A stretch of DNA of 64,000 bases from Veillonella infantium. GTDB taxonomy: Bacteria; Bacillota; Negativicutes; Veillonellales; Veillonellaceae. How positions within the stretch are numbered: the first letter of the stretch is position 1; each line of letters begins with the position of its first letter. Positions 35,488-45,031 of the stretch are shown one piece after another. A model generated the notes under the pieces. That model worked only from the letters and a program-made list of their open reading frames with translations, was not told the DNA's origin and did not search any database. Both the position numbers and the translations under genes were made by a program. Location of the stretch: contig NZ_PPDD01000009.1 of assembly GCF_002959895.1 (NCBI RefSeq), positions 124,001 to 188,000 on the forward strand, given 5' to 3'.

Positions 35488-37329
35488 ATGGCAAAGGTAA
35501 TTGGTATTGATTTAGGTACTACAAACTCTTGTGTTGCGGTTATGGAAGGCGGCGAACCTACGGTTATTACTAACCAAGAAGGCGCTCGTACTACTCCTTC
35601 CGTTGTTGGTTTTGCAAAAAATGGCGAACGTTTAGTAGGTCAATTGGCTAAACGTCAAGCTGTATCTAACCCAGAAAACACAATCATTTCTATTAAACGT
35701 CACATGGGTACAGACTACAAAGTAACTGTAGAAGGTAAATCTTATACTCCTCAAGAAATTTCTGCAATGATTCTTCAAAAAATCAAAGCTGATGCAGAAG
35801 CATATTTGGGCGAACCTGTTAAACAAGCAGTTATCACAGTTCCTGCTTACTTTACAGATGCTCAACGTCAAGCTACTAAAGACGCTGGTGCTATTGCAGG
35901 CCTTGAAGTACTTCGTATCATCAACGAACCTACAGCAGCAGCTCTTGCATATGGCGTAGATAAAGATGAAGATGGTAAAGTTCTTGTATTTGACCTTGGT
36001 GGTGGTACATTCGACGTATCCATTCTTGAACTTGGCGATGGCGTTTTTGAAGTATTAGCAACATCTGGTAACAACCATCTTGGTGGTGATGACTTCGACC
36101 AACGCATTATGAACTACCTTATTGAAGAGTTCAAAAAAGAAACAGGCATCGATTTATCCAATGATAAATTAGCTGATCAACGTTTAAAAGAAGCTGCTGA
36201 AAAAGCTAAAATTGAATTGTCTGGCGTAGCTAGCACAAATATCAATTTGCCATTCATCACAGCTGATGCTACTGGTCCTAAACACTTAGATGTAACATTG
36301 ACTCGCGCTAAATTCGAAGAATTAACTGCTGATTTGGTACAAGCTACTATCGAACCTACTCGTAAAGCTATGAACGATGCTGGTTTATCTGCATCCGATA
36401 TCGATAAAGTATTGTTAGTTGGTGGTTCTAGCCGTATTCCAGCTGTACAAGAAGCTATTAAAAAAGTATTGGGTAAAGAACCAACTAAAAACGTTAACCC
36501 AGATGAATGTGTAGCTATTGGTGCTGCTATTCAAGGTGGTGTATTAGTAGGTGAAGTTAAAGACGTATTGTTACTTGACGTAACTCCATTGTCTCTTGGT
36601 ATCGAAACAATGGGTGGTGTATTCACACGTATTATCGATCGTAACACTACAATTCCTACATCTAAATCTCAAGTATTCTCCACTGCAGCAGATAATCAAC
36701 CAGCTGTAGATATCCATGTATTACAAGGTGAACGTGAGTTCGCAGCAGATAATAAAACATTGGGTCGCTTTAACTTGGATGGTATTCCAGCAGCTCCTCG
36801 TGGGGTTCCTCAAATCGAAGTAACATTCGACATCGATGCTAATGGTATCGTACATGTAAAAGCAAAAGACTTGGGTACTCAAAAAGAACAAAAAATTACA
36901 ATCACTTCTTCTAGCGGTTTAAAAGAAGACGAAATCGATCGCATGGTTAAAGAAGCTGAAGCACATGCAGCAGAAGATAAAGCTAGAAAAGAAGAATTAG
37001 ATGTTAAAAACAATGCAGATTCCTTGGTATACCAAGCTGAAAAAGCATTGAAAGAACTTGATGGTAAAGGCGACACAGCTTTGTTGAAAGAAGTTGAAGA
37101 AGCAAAAGATAAATTGAAAAAATCTATCGAAGCAGGCAACATCGAAGATATCAAAAAAGACAGTGAAGCTTTGGAACAACCATTACATAAATTAGCAGAA
37201 CAAATGTATGCAGCAGCACAACAAGCTCAACAAGCAGCTGGTGGTGCAGAGCAAGGTCAACAACAAACAAAATCTGATGACAATGTAGTTGATGCTGATT
37301 ACACAGTAGTGGATGACGATAAGAAATAA
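35488..37329 (+). CDS. dnaK: Molecular chaperone DnaK (Hsp70)
   Basis: ATP-dependent Hsp70 chaperone. The 613 residues contain the nucleotide-binding domain ('[17 protein letters not shown]', '[17 protein letters not shown]', '[17 protein letters not shown]'), the interdomain linker '[15 protein letters not shown]' and the substrate-binding domain, ending in a Gln/Ala-rich lid tail and an acidic terminus. It lacks the 24-residue nucleotide-domain insertion of proteobacterial DnaK, as usual in Firmicutes. Codon bias is strong. AGGAGG lies seven to eight bases upstream of ATG 35488. Confidence 0.98.
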   Translation: MAKVIGIDLGTTNSCVAVMEGGEPTVITNQEGARTTPSVVGFAKNGERLVGQLAKRQAVSNPENTIISIKRHMGTDYKVTVEGKSYTPQEISAMILQKIKADAEAYLGEPVKQAVITVPAYFTDAQRQATKDAGAIAGLEVLRIINEPTAAALAYGVDKDEDGKVLVFDLGGGTFDVSILELGDGVFEVLATSGNNHLGGDDFDQRIMNYLIEEFKKETGIDLSNDKLADQRLKEAAEKAKIELSGVASTNINLPFITADATGPKHLDVTLTRAKFEELTADLVQATIEPTRKAMNDAGLSASDIDKVLLVGGSSRIPAVQEAIKKVLGKEPTKNVNPDECVAIGAAIQGGVLVGEVKDVLLLDVTPLSLGIETMGGVFTRIIDRNTTIPTSKSQVFSTAADNQPAVDIHVLQGEREFAADNKTLGRFNLDGIPAAPRGVPQIEVTFDIDANGIVHVKAKDLGTQKEQKITITSSSGLKEDEIDRMVKEAEAHAAEDKARKEELDVKNNADSLVYQAEKALKELDGKGDTALLKEVEEAKDKLKKSIEAGNIEDIKKDSEALEQPLHKLAEQMYAAAQQAQQAAGGAEQGQQQTKSDDNVVDADYTVVDDDKK

Positions 37330-37345
37330 GAAGGGTTGGTAACTA

Positions 37346-38503
37346 ATGGCACGTGATTATTATGACATCTTAGGGGTCAGTAAAAATGCCTCTCAAGATG
37401 AAATCAAAAAGGCCTTCCGTAAAAAGGCACGCCAATACCATCCAGATGTAAATAAAGATAATCCTAAGGAAGCGGAAGCAAAGTTTAAAGAAGCGAACGA
37501 AGCTTACGAAGTATTGTCTGACGAAACTAAAAAAGCTCAATATGACCAATTCGGCCACGACGCCTTCAAACAAGGAGGCGGCGCTGGCGCCGGTGGTTTC
37601 CAAGGAGGCTTTGGCGGTTTCGGTGGTCAAGCTGGCGGCTTTGGTGATATCTTTGGCGACATTTTTGGTGGCATGTTTGGCGGTGGTCGCCAACAACAAG
37701 GCCCTCAAAAAGGCAATGACTTGCGCGAAGATATTGATATTTCCTTTGAAGATGCAGCCTTTGGTAAATCTATGGAAATAGAAGTGCATCGTCATGAAGA
37801 ATGTGATCACTGTCATGGTACTGGTGGTGAACCAGGATCTCGTGTCGATACTTGTCCAAACTGTCATGGTTCTGGTCAAGAAGCGGTTATTCAAAATACT
37901 CCATTTGGACGTATGCAATCCGTTCGCACTTGTTCTCGTTGTCATGGTACTGGTAAAAGCATTGAAAAACCTTGTTCTAAATGCCGTGGTACAGGTGAAA
38001 TGCTTGCTAAGCGCAAGATTTCTATCAAGATTCCAGCTGGCGTAGACAGCGGTTCTCGCTTACGTGTAGCTAATGAAGGGGAACCAGGTATTTTGGGCGG
38101 TCCTAAGGGTGACCTTTACGTATATATCTTTGTTCGTCCTCATAAGGAATTTGAACGAAATGGTAATGACGTTATTAGCCGTGTAAATATTAGTTTTGCT
38201 CAAGCTGCATTAGGTGCTACTATACAAGTTAACACCTTAGATGGTAAAGTAGAGTTAAAGATCCCAGAAGGTACTCAAACGGGAACGGCATTCCGCGTAA
38301 AGGGCAAAGGTATTCCATATTTGCGTAACCCTAAGCAACGAGGGGCCCAACATATTGTGGTAACTGTTCAAACGCCTAAGAAGTTGACAGATACTCAACG
38401 TGAGTTGTTATTACGCTTTGCAAACGAAAGTAACGAAGATGTAAATAACTTACAAGTGAGCAAAAGTCTTTTTGAAAAAATTAAGGACGTTTTGACTAAA
38501 TGA
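37346..38503 (+). CDS. dnaJ: Chaperone protein DnaJ (Hsp40)
   Basis: DnaJ delivers substrates to DnaK and stimulates its ATPase. Order in 385 residues: J domain (HPD motif in '[10 protein letters not shown]'), Gly/Phe-rich region (about 75-125), zinc-finger domain with four repeats 'CDHCHGTGG', 'CPNCHGSGQ', 'CSRCHGTGK' and 'CSKCRGTGE', and the C-terminal substrate-binding domains. It lies 16 bases after dnaK. prmA follows after a short gap. Confidence 0.97.
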   Translation: MARDYYDILGVSKNASQDEIKKAFRKKARQYHPDVNKDNPKEAEAKFKEANEAYEVLSDETKKAQYDQFGHDAFKQGGGAGAGGFQGGFGGFGGQAGGFGDIFGDIFGGMFGGGRQQQGPQKGNDLREDIDISFEDAAFGKSMEIEVHRHEECDHCHGTGGEPGSRVDTCPNCHGSGQEAVIQNTPFGRMQSVRTCSRCHGTGKSIEKPCSKCRGTGEMLAKRKISIKIPAGVDSGSRLRVANEGEPGILGGPKGDLYVYIFVRPHKEFERNGNDVISRVNISFAQAALGATIQVNTLDGKVELKIPEGTQTGTAFRVKGKGIPYLRNPKQRGAQHIVVTVQTPKKLTDTQRELLLRFANESNEDVNNLQVSKSLFEKIKDVLTK

Positions 38504-38558
38504 ACAGCTCATGTGAAGGAATGGTTTGTTCCGTCACATTCCCTATAAAGGAGCATAT

Positions 38559-39422
38559 ATGCAGTGGATAGAAGTATCCATTGTCTGTGAAAGAGTAGCC
38601 ACCGATGAGGTGACTACTCTTTTTGACGATTATGCAGACAATGGAATTATAGAAGAAGATGTAGAAAATCAACCAAATTTAATTAAATTAACTATGTATG
38701 CAGATCCATCATTGGACTCTAATACAATTAAGTCAGACTTAGAAAATCGTCTTACAGAAGCAAATATTAGTGTCACATCCGTTGACACAAATATATTGGA
38801 TGAATCTACATGGCTTAACTCTTGGCAGCAATATATTGAACCCACAGAAATTCTACCTAATTTGATTATTAAACCTGCTTGGCAAGAATATGATAATGTG
38901 GACAATAAAACAATTATAGAAATCGATTCCGATATTTCCTTTGGTACTGGCTCTCATGAGACAACACGTACATGTGCTGAACTATTGAAATCTTATAGTG
39001 AATCCATGGATCTTAATCAAGTTACTTGTTTAGATATTGGTACAGGAACGGGTATTCTCTTATTGGTAGCAGCACATTTAGGGATCAAGCATTTGGTTGG
39101 GATTGATATTGAGGAATATGCTGCAAATCAAGCTCGTATTAACTGTGAGAATAATCATGTATCTGCAGAGATTATTTGTGGTAATTTGGATAGTGATTTC
39201 AATGGTACTGCCCAATTAATTTTAGCTAACTTAACAGTGGATCCACTTAAAATACTACTACCTCAAATTGGTAAAAAACTAGAGGATAAGGGGATTTTAA
39301 TTATAAGTGGCATTATAGATGATCGGCATGATGAGATTATGCCATATATTGAGGCTAATTGGCATATTATTGAGGAGCGCATTGCAGGGCCTTGGCATAC
39401 ATTTGCGCTAGAAAAGCGATGA
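38559..39422 (+). CDS. prmA: Ribosomal protein L11 methyltransferase
   Basis: PrmA methylates lysines and the N-terminus of ribosomal protein L11. The 287-residue protein has an N-terminal L11-recognition domain with 'STWLNSWQQYIEP', and a SAM-binding domain: 'FGTGSHETTRTCAELL' (about 128-143), 'CLDIGTGTGILLLVA' (about 155-169) and 'LILANLTVDPLKIL'. A longer frame begins at 38526, but ATG 38559 with AAAGGAG upstream is the likely start. Its stop overlaps rsmE (ATGA). dnaJ-prmA-rsmE is a common Firmicute order. Confidence 0.95.
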   Translation: MQWIEVSIVCERVATDEVTTLFDDYADNGIIEEDVENQPNLIKLTMYADPSLDSNTIKSDLENRLTEANISVTSVDTNILDESTWLNSWQQYIEPTEILPNLIIKPAWQEYDNVDNKTIIEIDSDISFGTGSHETTRTCAELLKSYSESMDLNQVTCLDIGTGTGILLLVAAHLGIKHLVGIDIEEYAANQARINCENNHVSAEIICGNLDSDFNGTAQLILANLTVDPLKILLPQIGKKLEDKGILIISGIIDDRHDEIMPYIEANWHIIEERIAGPWHTFALEKR

Positions 39423-40150
39423 AAAAGATTTTTATTCCTACACCATTAGATGAAATAATAGAATTACCGAAAGATGTGACGCATCATGTGTTACATGTAT
39501 TTCGTCATAATATGGAAAAACCTATTACTGTAACGGGTAGTGATAATCGTTGTGGTATCTATCAGATTACCGATGAAGTTGATGGTATAGCACAAGCTAA
39601 ACTTATTGAATATGTAGCGACTGATGTATCATCGTATCGAACTATTCTAGTTCAATCCTTATTAAAAGGTGAAAAGTTAGAATGGGTATTACAAAAGGCG
39701 ATGGAGTTAAATGTAGATACCATTTATCTTGTATCTACTGCAAACTGTGTAGCTAAATATGATGATAAAAAACTACAATCAAAAGTCAGTCGTTGGGAAA
39801 AAATTATGCTAGAAGCAGCCCAACAGTGTGGACGCAATCAACTGCCCACACTTGTAGTAGGTGAAACGCTTTCACAAGTATTAGCAATCGAAGCTGACGC
39901 ATTAAAACTAGTAGCCTATGAAAATGAAGATGGTCACACTATTAAGTCTGCACTACAATCAGTACACACTAATCAAACTATAACTGATATTCTAATCTGT
40001 GTTGGTCCAGAGGGGGGCTATCAAGAGAAGGAAATCAATGCTATTATAGAGAGTGGTGGCAAATCAGTATCGCTGGGCAATACTATTTTACGAGCTGAAA
40101 CAGCTGCCATTGGATCATTAGCAATGATTCAATATGAATTAGAACTATAA
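39419..40150 (+). CDS. rsmE: 16S rRNA (uracil-1498-N3)-methyltransferase RsmE
   Basis: RsmE methylates N3 of U1498 in 16S rRNA; it is a SPOUT-class enzyme with a deep trefoil knot. The 243 residues have the N-terminal PUA-like domain and the C-terminal SPOUT motifs 'LEAAQQCGRNQLP', 'ICVGPEGGYQEKEI' and 'VSLGNTILRAETAAI'. ATG 39419 overlaps the prmA stop by 4 bases; the upstream frame extension lies within prmA. Confidence 0.94.
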   Translation: MKKIFIPTPLDEIIELPKDVTHHVLHVFRHNMEKPITVTGSDNRCGIYQITDEVDGIAQAKLIEYVATDVSSYRTILVQSLLKGEKLEWVLQKAMELNVDTIYLVSTANCVAKYDDKKLQSKVSRWEKIMLEAAQQCGRNQLPTLVVGETLSQVLAIEADALKLVAYENEDGHTIKSALQSVHTNQTITDILICVGPEGGYQEKEINAIIESGGKSVSLGNTILRAETAAIGSLAMIQYELEL

Positions 40151-40174
40151 ATTAAATAAGAATAGAGAGGTGCA

Positions 40175-41470
40175 ATGAAAACCGTTGCTTTTACAACCTT
40201 GGGCTGTCGCGTCAATCAGTATGACACAGATGCTATGAAAGGTTTATTTTTACAAAATAATTACGAAGCAGTAGACTTCGATGAAAAAGCTGATATATAT
40301 GTAATTAATACATGTTCTGTAACGAATATGGGGGAAAAGAAATCCCGTCAATTAATTCGGAAAGCTAAGCGTCAAAATGAGGATGCCCATGTTATTGTAA
40401 CTGGTTGTTATGCTCAACTTGATCCAGATGCTATTGCAGCTATCGATGGTGTTAACCTCGTTATTGGTACCAATAATCGATCTAAAATCGTTGAGCTAGT
40501 AGAGCAATTAGAATCTACAGAACGTCAAATCAATGCTGTTAGAGATATTATGAACGAGTCTAACTTTGAAGAAATGCCATTATATGGTAATGAATCTGAT
40601 AAAGCTCGTGCTTTCATGAAAATTCAAGAAGGTTGTAATAACTACTGTGCCTTTTGTATCATTCCGTATACTCGAGGAAAATTAAAATCTCGTAAAGTAG
40701 ATGATATTGTACAAGAAGCAAAACGTTTAGTAGACCATGGATTCCATGAAATTGTATTAACAGGTATACATTTGGGGAATTATGGTGTAGAATTGCCAGG
40801 TCGCCCTACATTAGCCGATGTAGTAAAAGCTTTATTAGAGATTCCTAATTTATATCGTATTCGTTTCGGGTCTATTGAGTCTGTAGAGGTTTCTGATGAA
40901 TTAGTAGAATTAATGGCTACTAATAAACGTGTTTGTCCACATTTACATTTACCACTACAAGCTGGTTCTGATCATGTATTAAAGTTGATGAAACGCCATT
41001 ATACATTGCAAGAATATAAAGACTTGATTGCAAGTTTGCGTTCTCGTATTAAAGATTTATCTATTACGACTGATATTATTGCAGGTTTCCCGCAAGAAAC
41101 AGATGAAGACTTTGAAGAAACATTAAATACAGTACGGGAAATTGGGTTTACCCATATTCATGCATTCCCATACTCTATTCGTGAGGGCACACCTGCAGCT
41201 ACTATGCCGGATCAAGTACCTGAAGCTGTAAAGAAAACTCGTGTAGCGCTTTTAAATGGTCTTAGCCAATCTGGTTATGATGCATACGCAAAATCTCGCA
41301 TTGGTAAACCTGGTGAGATTCTCATTGAAAAGGAAGAGAATGGATACTACATGGGCTTAACAAATGAGTATGTAAATGGTAAAGTAAAGTCTGATGGATT
41401 ACATAAGATAGGTGATCTCATCGGTGGTACTGTTGTAGGTTTAGAAGATAATTATTTGATTATTGAATAA
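40175..41470 (+). CDS. mtaB: tRNA (t6A37) methylthiotransferase MtaB
   Basis: Radical-SAM enzyme that converts t6A37 to ms2t6A37 in tRNAs decoding ANN codons. The 431 residues show the MTTase cysteines in 'TLGCRVNQYDTDAM', 'NTCSVTNMGEKKS' and 'VTGCYAQ', the radical-SAM motif 'CNNYCAFCIIPYTRG' (about 150-164) and a C-terminal TRAM domain. 'CRVNQYD' and 'SVTNMGEKKSRQ' distinguish it from MiaB, which is also encoded in the window. It lies after rsmE, as in Bacillus (yqeV). Confidence 0.94.
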   Translation: MKTVAFTTLGCRVNQYDTDAMKGLFLQNNYEAVDFDEKADIYVINTCSVTNMGEKKSRQLIRKAKRQNEDAHVIVTGCYAQLDPDAIAAIDGVNLVIGTNNRSKIVELVEQLESTERQINAVRDIMNESNFEEMPLYGNESDKARAFMKIQEGCNNYCAFCIIPYTRGKLKSRKVDDIVQEAKRLVDHGFHEIVLTGIHLGNYGVELPGRPTLADVVKALLEIPNLYRIRFGSIESVEVSDELVELMATNKRVCPHLHLPLQAGSDHVLKLMKRHYTLQEYKDLIASLRSRIKDLSITTDIIAGFPQETDEDFEETLNTVREIGFTHIHAFPYSIREGTPAATMPDQVPEAVKKTRVALLNGLSQSGYDAYAKSRIGKPGEILIEKEENGYYMGLTNEYVNGKVKSDGLHKIGDLIGGTVVGLEDNYLIIE

Positions 41471-41481
41471 GGAGCTATAGT

Positions 41482-41826
41482 ATGAGTGACTGCATTTTCT
41501 GTAAAATTATCAACGGCGAAATTCCTTCTAAAAAAGTATTAGAAAACGATAAATTCTATGCATTTCATGATATTGAACCAGTGAAAAAAGTACATGTTTT
41601 AATTGTACCTAAAAACCACGTTTCCAATATTGCTCATCTTAATGAAAATAACGAAGACTATGTAGAAGGTTTATTGCCTTTTGTTCGTGATGTAGCTAAA
41701 GAACTTGGTATTTCTAAAGATGGTTATCGTTTGATTTTTAATACTGGTAAAAAAGCAGGTCAAACTGTATTCCATATGCATGCTCATCTTTTAGGTGGCG
41801 AAGAAATGGGCTGGCCAGAAGCTTAA
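41482..41826 (+). CDS. HIT family hydrolase (HinT-like)
   Basis: 114-residue histidine-triad protein of the Hint branch, which hydrolyses nucleoside phosphoramidates and acyl-adenylates. The N-terminal 'CIFCKIINGEIPSKKVLEND' has a zinc-type CxxC typical of bacterial Hint, and the catalytic triad is in 'QTVFHMHAHLLGGE' (about 94-107). It follows mtaB by 11 bases and is the last gene of the heat-shock/rRNA-modification block before the rpsU promoter. Confidence 0.93.
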   Translation: MSDCIFCKIINGEIPSKKVLENDKFYAFHDIEPVKKVHVLIVPKNHVSNIAHLNENNEDYVEGLLPFVRDVAKELGISKDGYRLIFNTGKKAGQTVFHMHAHLLGGEEMGWPEA

Positions 41827-41891
41827 TATTGAGTATAATGTATTCTTTTTATAATACTTATTAAAATTCCTATAAAATATACCGGAAAATA

Positions 41892-41920
41892 TTGACAACA
41901 TCTATACCTATACATATAAT
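41892..41920 (+). promoter_or_regulatory. Consensus housekeeping promoter of rpsU
   Basis: TTGACA (41892-41897), a 17-base spacer and TATAAT (41915-41920): both boxes and the spacing are perfect consensus. Transcription should begin near 41927, giving a leader of about 57 bases before rpsU. Confidence 0.9.
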
Positions 41921-41983
41921 ATTATATGTGCGTATGTAAATTATCAGCACTTCCCGAGATTATTTTTGGAGGGAGGGATATAG

Positions 41984-42163
41984 ATGTCTGAAATCAAAGT
42001 CGGTAAAAACGAAACGCTTGAAAGTGCTCTTCGTCGATTCAAACGCTCCTGCCAAAAAGCGGGTGTTTTGTCTGAAGTAAGAAAACGCGAACACTACGAA
42101 AAACCAAGCGTAAAAAGAAAGAAAAAATCTGAAGCAGCAAGAAAACGCAAATTCAGAGCATAA
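41984..42163 (+). CDS. rpsU: 30S ribosomal protein S21
   Basis: 59-residue basic protein of the small ribosomal subunit, needed for natural mRNA initiation. The sequence matches the family from '[20 protein letters not shown]' through '[20 protein letters not shown]' to the Lys/Arg-rich tail '[13 protein letters not shown]'. A GGAGGGAGG-like Shine-Dalgarno precedes the ATG. It has its own consensus promoter and a terminator directly after the stop. yqeY lies downstream, as in other Firmicutes. Confidence 0.97.
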   Translation: MSEIKVGKNETLESALRRFKRSCQKAGVLSEVRKREHYEKPSVKRKKKSEAARKRKFRA

Positions 42164-42170
42164 GATGATT

Positions 42171-42223
42171 ACCCTAATTCTGCCTTTTCATGGCTTCATG
42201 AAATCCAGGATTAGGGTTTCTTT
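42171..42223 (+). terminator. Intrinsic terminator after rpsU
   Basis: Outer stem ACCCTAAT / ATTAGGGT with CTG/CAG inside it and a nested perfect TTTCATG-GCTT-CATGAAA hairpin, followed by TTTCTTTATATT. It separates rpsU from yqeY. Confidence 0.85.
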
Positions 42224-42276
42224 ATATTATTTTATCTATAATATAATAATGTTGTATGACTAAATGTGTTATATCT

Positions 42277-42306
42277 TTGCATGCTGTGAAGATTAACCTT
42301 TATAAT
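42277..42306 (+). promoter_or_regulatory. Promoter of yqeY
   Basis: TTGCAT (42277-42282), 18-base spacer, TATAAT (42301-42306). It lies between the rpsU terminator and yqeY, so yqeY can be transcribed independently. Confidence 0.65.
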
Positions 42307-42352
42307 AGTATGATGTAGATTATTACTAATTAAAATAGATCAGGAGGATACA

Positions 42353-42796
42353 ATGAGCTTAAAAGATCAATTAAAAGAAGATATGAAAGCGGCTATGAAA
42401 GCACGCGAAGAAGGTAAAACTGCTCTTTCTGTTATTCGCATGGTTAATAGTGCTATTAAAAATACAGAAATCAATGACAAAGTAGAACTTGATGATAATG
42501 GTATTCTTGGTATTTTGGCAAAAGAAATGAAAACTCGTCAAGATTCTTTAACTGAGTTTGAAAAAGCTGGCCGTGAAGATTTGATCGCTCATGTAAAAGA
42601 AGAGATGGCTGTGCTTCAAAAATATTTACCAGCTCAAATGAGTGAAGATGAAATCCGCACTGTTGTAAAAGAAGCTATTGCAGCTTGTGGCGATGCTGTA
42701 AACATGGGTAATGTTATGAAACATGTAATGCCAAAAACTAAAGGCCGTGCAGATGGTAAAGTAGTTAATAATATCGTTAAAGAATTACTTGGATAA
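42353..42796 (+). CDS. yqeY: GatB/YqeY domain-containing protein
   Basis: 147-residue YqeY-family protein. The domain also forms the C-terminal tail of GatB and binds tRNA in the amidotransferase, but the role of the stand-alone form is unsettled. Typical stretches are 'LKEDMKAAMKAREEGKTALS', 'LAKEMKTRQDSLTEFEKAGR', 'LQKYLPAQMSEDEI' and 'MGNVMKHVMPKTKGRADGKV'. It follows rpsU, the conserved arrangement in Firmicutes, with CAGGAGG seven bases before the ATG. Confidence 0.93.
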   Translation: MSLKDQLKEDMKAAMKAREEGKTALSVIRMVNSAIKNTEINDKVELDDNGILGILAKEMKTRQDSLTEFEKAGREDLIAHVKEEMAVLQKYLPAQMSEDEIRTVVKEAIAACGDAVNMGNVMKHVMPKTKGRADGKVVNNIVKELLG

Positions 42797-42858
42797 TCAA
42801 TTATAAATATAGAAGTAAACATTTCATATAGTCAGTATTTTCGATACATTAAAATTGA

Positions 42859-42880
42859 ACTCTTAACCACATAGTTAAGA
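42859..42880 (+). terminator. Possible weak terminator or hairpin after yqeY
   Basis: Perfect 8-bp stem CTCTTAAC / GTTAAGAG with a 6-base CACATA loop, but only AATTATG follows, with no T-run. It may be a 3' stabiliser rather than a terminator. Confidence 0.35.
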
Positions 42881-42906
42881 GAATTATGAAATTCTATAGA
42901 AAGTTA

Positions 42907-42936
42907 TTGACATGTATTTTCACTATATGATATTAT
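42907..42936 (+). promoter_or_regulatory. Promoter of the glutamine synthetase gene
   Basis: Consensus -35 TTGACA (42907-42912), 18-base spacer, -10 TATTAT (42931-42936). Transcription would start near 42943, about 20 bases before a strong terminator-like hairpin in the leader. Confidence 0.75.
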
Positions 42937-42962
42937 GATTTCAACAAAATAATTGGTCAACG

Positions 42963-43020
42963 AAGACTCCACTTTAGATATATAGAAATATATATCTATT
43001 TGTTGGAGTCTTTTTATTTT
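42963..43020 (+). terminator. Terminator hairpin in the leader of glutamine synthetase (attenuator candidate)
   Basis: AAGACTCCA (42963-42971) pairs with TGGAGTCTT (43004-43012), enclosing a perfect 10-bp stem TAGATATATA-GAAA-TATATATCTA (42975-42998), followed by TTTTTATTTTT. It lies between the gene's own promoter and its Shine-Dalgarno (AGGAGG, 43022-43027), so it would stop most transcripts before the gene unless antitermination occurs. Confidence 0.8.
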
Positions 43021-43034
43021 TAGGAGGAACCATT

Positions 43035-44939
43035 ATGACAAATACTAAAGATTTATTGTATTATATTCCAGCTGGTCAATATGGTAAGGAAGGCGTTCTC
43101 GCATTATTAGAACAACATCCAGAAATTAAATTCGTATCTCTTGTAGGTATCGATTTAGCAGGTAATGATACAGACGAAAAAATTCCTATGTCTGCATTCT
43201 TTGATGATTATGAAGCATTCTTTGAAGGTCGTGCAGTACAAACTGACGGTTCCTCTGTAGTACTTACAAATATTGCCACTTTGAATAATGCACGTGTAGA
43301 TATGTGGGGCGACCCAAGTGTAAACTGGTTTGTTGATTATAACTATGAAAATATCGATGAAGCAACAGGTTTGCCAACTGGTACACTTCGTATTCCTGCA
43401 TTCTTGATGCATAACTATCGTTATGTTGATTCTCGTTCTATCTTAAAAAATAGCTGTGACTATGTTCGTGCAGAATTATTATCTTTGATTAAAGAACATG
43501 GTCTACCTGGTATGCCTCATGTGAAAGCTGATGACGTTGTAGATATTATCTTCACATCTGCTACTGAATTGGAATTCTGGGTAAAAACTCCATCTAGAAC
43601 AGTTACTAAAAAAGAATTATCCGTATCTCAAAAATTACAAGAACAATACTGGCAACGTACTCATGGTACAGTTCGTACTGCATTAGAACAAGCGGTAGAA
43701 CGTCTTGATCAATATGGTATGGAAGCAGAGATGGGCCATAAAGAAGTAGGTGGCGTTAAAGCTAAACTTGATGAAGATGGTCATGAAGCAGTAGTATTAG
43801 AACAATTGGAAATCGACTGGAAATTCTCTGGTAACCCATTACAAACAGCAGATAATGAATTACAAGCTCGTATTATCGTTCGTGAAGTATTCCGTGAAAA
43901 CGGTCTTGATGTAACATTCAATGCGAAACCTATTATTGGTGTAGCTGGTTCTGGTGAACATACACACTTTGGTGTTATGGCTAAATTGAAATCTGGTAAA
44001 CTTGTTAACTTGTTCAGCCCAGAAGATATGCGTAAAGAATCTGCTAGCTCCTTAGGTATTGGTGCAATCATGGGTCTATTGAAACACTACGAAGCAATTA
44101 ATCCATTCATCAGCTCCACAACAGACTCCTTAAATCGTTTAAAACCTGGTTTCGAAGCTCCAGTATGTATCGTTACATCTTTAGGTACTGATCCTTCCGA
44201 ACCAAGCCGTAACCGTACAATCCTTTGTGGTTTGATTCGTGATATCGATAATCCTATGGCTACACGTTATGAATTGCGTTCTCCTAACCCTTATACAAAT
44301 ACATATACTGCATTAGCATTGATCTTCATCTCTGCATTTGATGGTATGAAATATGCTATTACATCTGGTAAAACACAAGCACAATTAGAAGCAGAGCTTT
44401 CCAAAGAAGTGGGTGAATCTGCTGATTACCTTGCTACAAATCGTGCATATCGTACAGAAAAAGACGTATTCGATGATTTCACTCAAGAAGAACGTAATCA
44501 AATGTTTGGTGTTGCACCAGCCACTGTATGGGAAAACATTAAAGGTTACCATAACAATCCTGAATTAGTTGAAACATTAGCTCAAGGCAATGCATTCGCT
44601 AAAGACTTGATGGATTCCTTCATCGCATCTATTTTGAAACGTTGGAAACTTGTATTGGCTCACCGCTTAATTCCTGATAATCTTGATACAGTTCGTAAGA
44701 TGGTAGCTATTCATACTGATAGCCGTAATAGTGTAGATGATAAACGTTTTGCAGAAGTTAATGACTTACGTTTCTATCTTGCTAAAGATAGCGATGATCG
44801 CAAATCTTTATTCACTCGTTTAATCGATGCACTTAACTCTGGTGAATATGACTTAGCATCTCAATTGCAAATTGAAATGAACGATAAAATGGAAGAATTA
44901 GAAGCTAAATATGCTAACTATGCAAAAAATATCTTCTAA
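43035..44939 (+). CDS. glnA: Glutamine synthetase, large form
   Basis: Makes glutamine from glutamate, ammonia and ATP. The 634 residues exceed the roughly 440-470 of GlnA type I and approach the long type III-like forms of anaerobes; I do not assign the subtype firmly. Catalytic-core signatures are visible: 'EAEMGHKEVGG' (metal glutamates, about 231-241), 'GVAGSGEHTHFG' (about 304-315, the His-containing motif), 'NRLKPGFEAPV' and 'EPSRNRTILCGL' followed by 'ATRYELRSPNPYTN', corresponding to the substrate/ATP arginine region. No Tyr-adenylylation motif is obvious. Expression is probably controlled by leader attenuation. Confidence 0.88.
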   Translation: MTNTKDLLYYIPAGQYGKEGVLALLEQHPEIKFVSLVGIDLAGNDTDEKIPMSAFFDDYEAFFEGRAVQTDGSSVVLTNIATLNNARVDMWGDPSVNWFVDYNYENIDEATGLPTGTLRIPAFLMHNYRYVDSRSILKNSCDYVRAELLSLIKEHGLPGMPHVKADDVVDIIFTSATELEFWVKTPSRTVTKKELSVSQKLQEQYWQRTHGTVRTALEQAVERLDQYGMEAEMGHKEVGGVKAKLDEDGHEAVVLEQLEIDWKFSGNPLQTADNELQARIIVREVFRENGLDVTFNAKPIIGVAGSGEHTHFGVMAKLKSGKLVNLFSPEDMRKESASSLGIGAIMGLLKHYEAINPFISSTTDSLNRLKPGFEAPVCIVTSLGTDPSEPSRNRTILCGLIRDIDNPMATRYELRSPNPYTNTYTALALIFISAFDGMKYAITSGKTQAQLEAELSKEVGESADYLATNRAYRTEKDVFDDFTQEERNQMFGVAPATVWENIKGYHNNPELVETLAQGNAFAKDLMDSFIASILKRWKLVLAHRLIPDNLDTVRKMVAIHTDSRNSVDDKRFAEVNDLRFYLAKDSDDRKSLFTRLIDALNSGEYDLASQLQIEMNDKMEELEAKYANYAKNIF

Positions 44940-44961
44940 TATCGGTTGATTTTATTACTCA

Positions 44962-44993
44962 AAAAGGGCTCCTACATTTGTAGGAGCCCTTTT
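44962..44993 (+). terminator. Intrinsic terminator after glutamine synthetase
   Basis: Perfect 14-bp stem AAAAGGGCTCCTAC / GTAGGAGCCCTTTT with an ATTT loop. The flanking A- and T-runs allow it to work in both directions, so it may also end psiE on the - strand. Confidence 0.92.
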
Positions 44994-45031
44994 ATTCATA
45001 TTAACTTTTTATAATTTAGTCGTTAAAGCTA

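Noticed and set aside
37560-37700. GGTGGC-rich repeats suggesting a tandem repeat
   Set aside because: This is the Gly/Phe-rich linker of DnaJ, a normal part of the protein.
37370-37945. Open reading frame of 191 codons on the - strand opposite dnaJ
   Set aside because: It is a mirror of the strongly biased dnaJ coding sequence, with no ribosome site or family motifs; dnaJ is certain.
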